Assembly: GCF_002104995.1 (NCBI RefSeq)
Contig: NW_024468252.1
Coordinates: 1,178,001-1,242,000, forward strand
Source: Linderina pennispora
Taxonomy: Eukaryota; Kickxellomycota; Kickxellomycetes; Kickxellales; Kickxellaceae
DNA: 64,000 nucleotides
Reading direction: 5' to 3'
Within the stretch, counting starts at the first letter, position 1, and each line of letters begins with the position of its first letter. The translations under genes and the position numbers were made by a program. The notes under the pieces are model-generated. The model was given only the letters and a program-made list of their open reading frames with translations, did not search any database and was not told the origin of the DNA. Shown here piece after piece: positions 63,462-64,000 of this stretch.

Positions 63462-64000
63462 TCACGCGAAGAACAGGTCGGCTTGAGCGCTCCTTGACGA
63501 GTTCTCCAGGCGCTTGGTCTCTCTGTCAAACTGCCTCCACGCCTTGCCGGCGCCGAGCTTCATGCGGGTAATAAGGTTGACTGCGCACCCCCTCGTCAGA
63601 TTAGCGCTCATCGGCTCCTTGGTGCTCATTTCGCCACCGTCACCGTCGCTGATCTTTAGCTTCTCGCCCAACACTCTCGTCACATCCTCGACGCTGGTCT
63701 GCTGCAGCCTCCCGGGTCCTGGCCTGTATCCCTCGGCCGAGCGCTTGACGGCTGCCGGCACCCGGACACCCATGCGCTCGAGCATATTTATCTGGTTGAT
63801 GGTCGGCGGCTTGTTGCGCCAGAGCGCGCTCCACCTCACGATGCCCAGCTCGTAGTGCTTCAGGTTCATGGTCAGATACGTGTCTACGCCACGGATTGCG
63901 TACTCGAGCGTATCAGCCTTCATCTTGATGGCGGTTTCGGGCGTATAAAACTCCTTCCCACCCCTGCTGCCAGTCTTGATGGTCGCGCGGGTCGACGCAC
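63462..64000 (-). CDS. C-terminal part of a helicase-like protein (runs off the right edge)
   Basis: The frame continues past 64000 on the minus strand. The visible C-terminal about 178 residues begin near RATIKTGSRGGKEFYTPETA and include TLEYAIRGVDTYL, VRWSALWRNKPPTINQINML and ERMGVRVPAAV, then a polar linker, GCAVNLITRMKLGAGKAWRQFD and the end SSRSAQADLFFA. The WR..P.. .Q...L motif near the end of an alpha-helical C-terminus resembles mitochondrial DEAD/DEAH-like helicases of the Irc3 type, but the helicase core itself lies outside the window, so this is a weak call. The gene is tail-to-head with IVD on the same strand. Confidence 0.45.
   Translation of the reverse strand, partial: ASTRATIKTGSRGGKEFYTPETAIKMKADTLEYAIRGVDTYLTMNLKHYELGIVRWSALWRNKPPTINQINMLERMGVRVPAAVKRSAEGYRPGPGRLQQTSVEDVTRVLGEKLKISDGDGGEMSTKEPMSANLTRGCAVNLITRMKLGAGKAWRQFDRETKRLENSSRSAQADLFFA

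Noticed and set aside
1-64000. tRNA or rRNA genes
   Set aside because: No paired A-box/B-box with a plausible cloverleaf was found by eye; a covariance-model scan would be decisive.

Overview
This window is nuclear DNA from an early-diverging filamentous fungus. The introns are short GT-AG introns, the genes are compact, third positions are GC-rich, and leaders are pyrimidine-rich. The gene set includes fungal Pkc1, Sen1, Npr2, Tim22, Gut2 and cyclin C. Low-complexity expanded proteins and an F-box/LRR-like family recall Kickxellomycotina (Coemansia or Linderina type). That placement is an inference from style, not from a search. No rRNA, tRNA, CRISPR array or intact transposon was recognised.

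Layout: 1-3.4 kb holds no supportable gene, then a long CT-rich leader. 3.4-13.5 kb (+) carries a Tcp11/Sok1-family protein, cyclin C (7 exons), Npr2 and an uncharacterised CaaX-tailed protein. 14.1-21.4 kb (+) is a very large Sen1-type helicase with an RS-rich tail. 22.2-27.5 kb holds Rab geranylgeranyltransferase beta (+) convergent with Pkc1 (-). 28-32 kb holds TIM22 (-) and mitochondrial glycerol-3-phosphate dehydrogenase with an EF-hand tail (+). 32.3-34.1 kb is a direct duplication carrying two small paralogous minus-strand ORFs. 35.2-42.3 kb (+) carries a 2-hydroxyacyl-CoA lyase-like enzyme, a membrane-anchored START protein and a BAG-domain protein. An imperfect 36-nt inverted repeat then separates the BAG gene from a convergent secreted Pro/Ala/His/Glu repeat protein (42.6-44.0 kb, -). 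46-53 kb carries a small basic/acidic protein (-), a PWWP-like protein (-), an orphan FetA/STAR1-like ABC ATPase (+), a FAM192A/NIP30 homologue (+), an F-box/LRR-like protein (+) and phosphopantothenoylcysteine synthetase (+). 53.9-58.1 kb (+) is a giant secreted acidic protein. 60.0-61.7 kb (+) holds two small secreted precursors built of peptide units ending in KR/RR. Isovaleryl-CoA dehydrogenase (-) and the edge-truncated C-terminus of a helicase-like protein (-) close the window.

The most exciting candidate is the pair of paralogous dibasic-processed peptide precursors at 60.0 and 61.5 kb. They look like alpha-factor-type or Kex2-processed repeat peptides (pheromone, signalling or antimicrobial).

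A caution for all readers: many long genes here (Tcp11, Npr2, Sen1, Bet2, Pkc1, Gut2, CAB2, the F-box protein and the two repeat-rich secreted proteins) are broken by single-base frame changes. Where conserved residues allow judgement, most behave as one extra base in a short run. They look like residual insertion errors in a long-read assembly rather than pseudogenes, because conserved motifs continue in the next frame. Other genes (cyclin C, TIM22, HACL-like, START, BAG, ABC, IVD) are intact.
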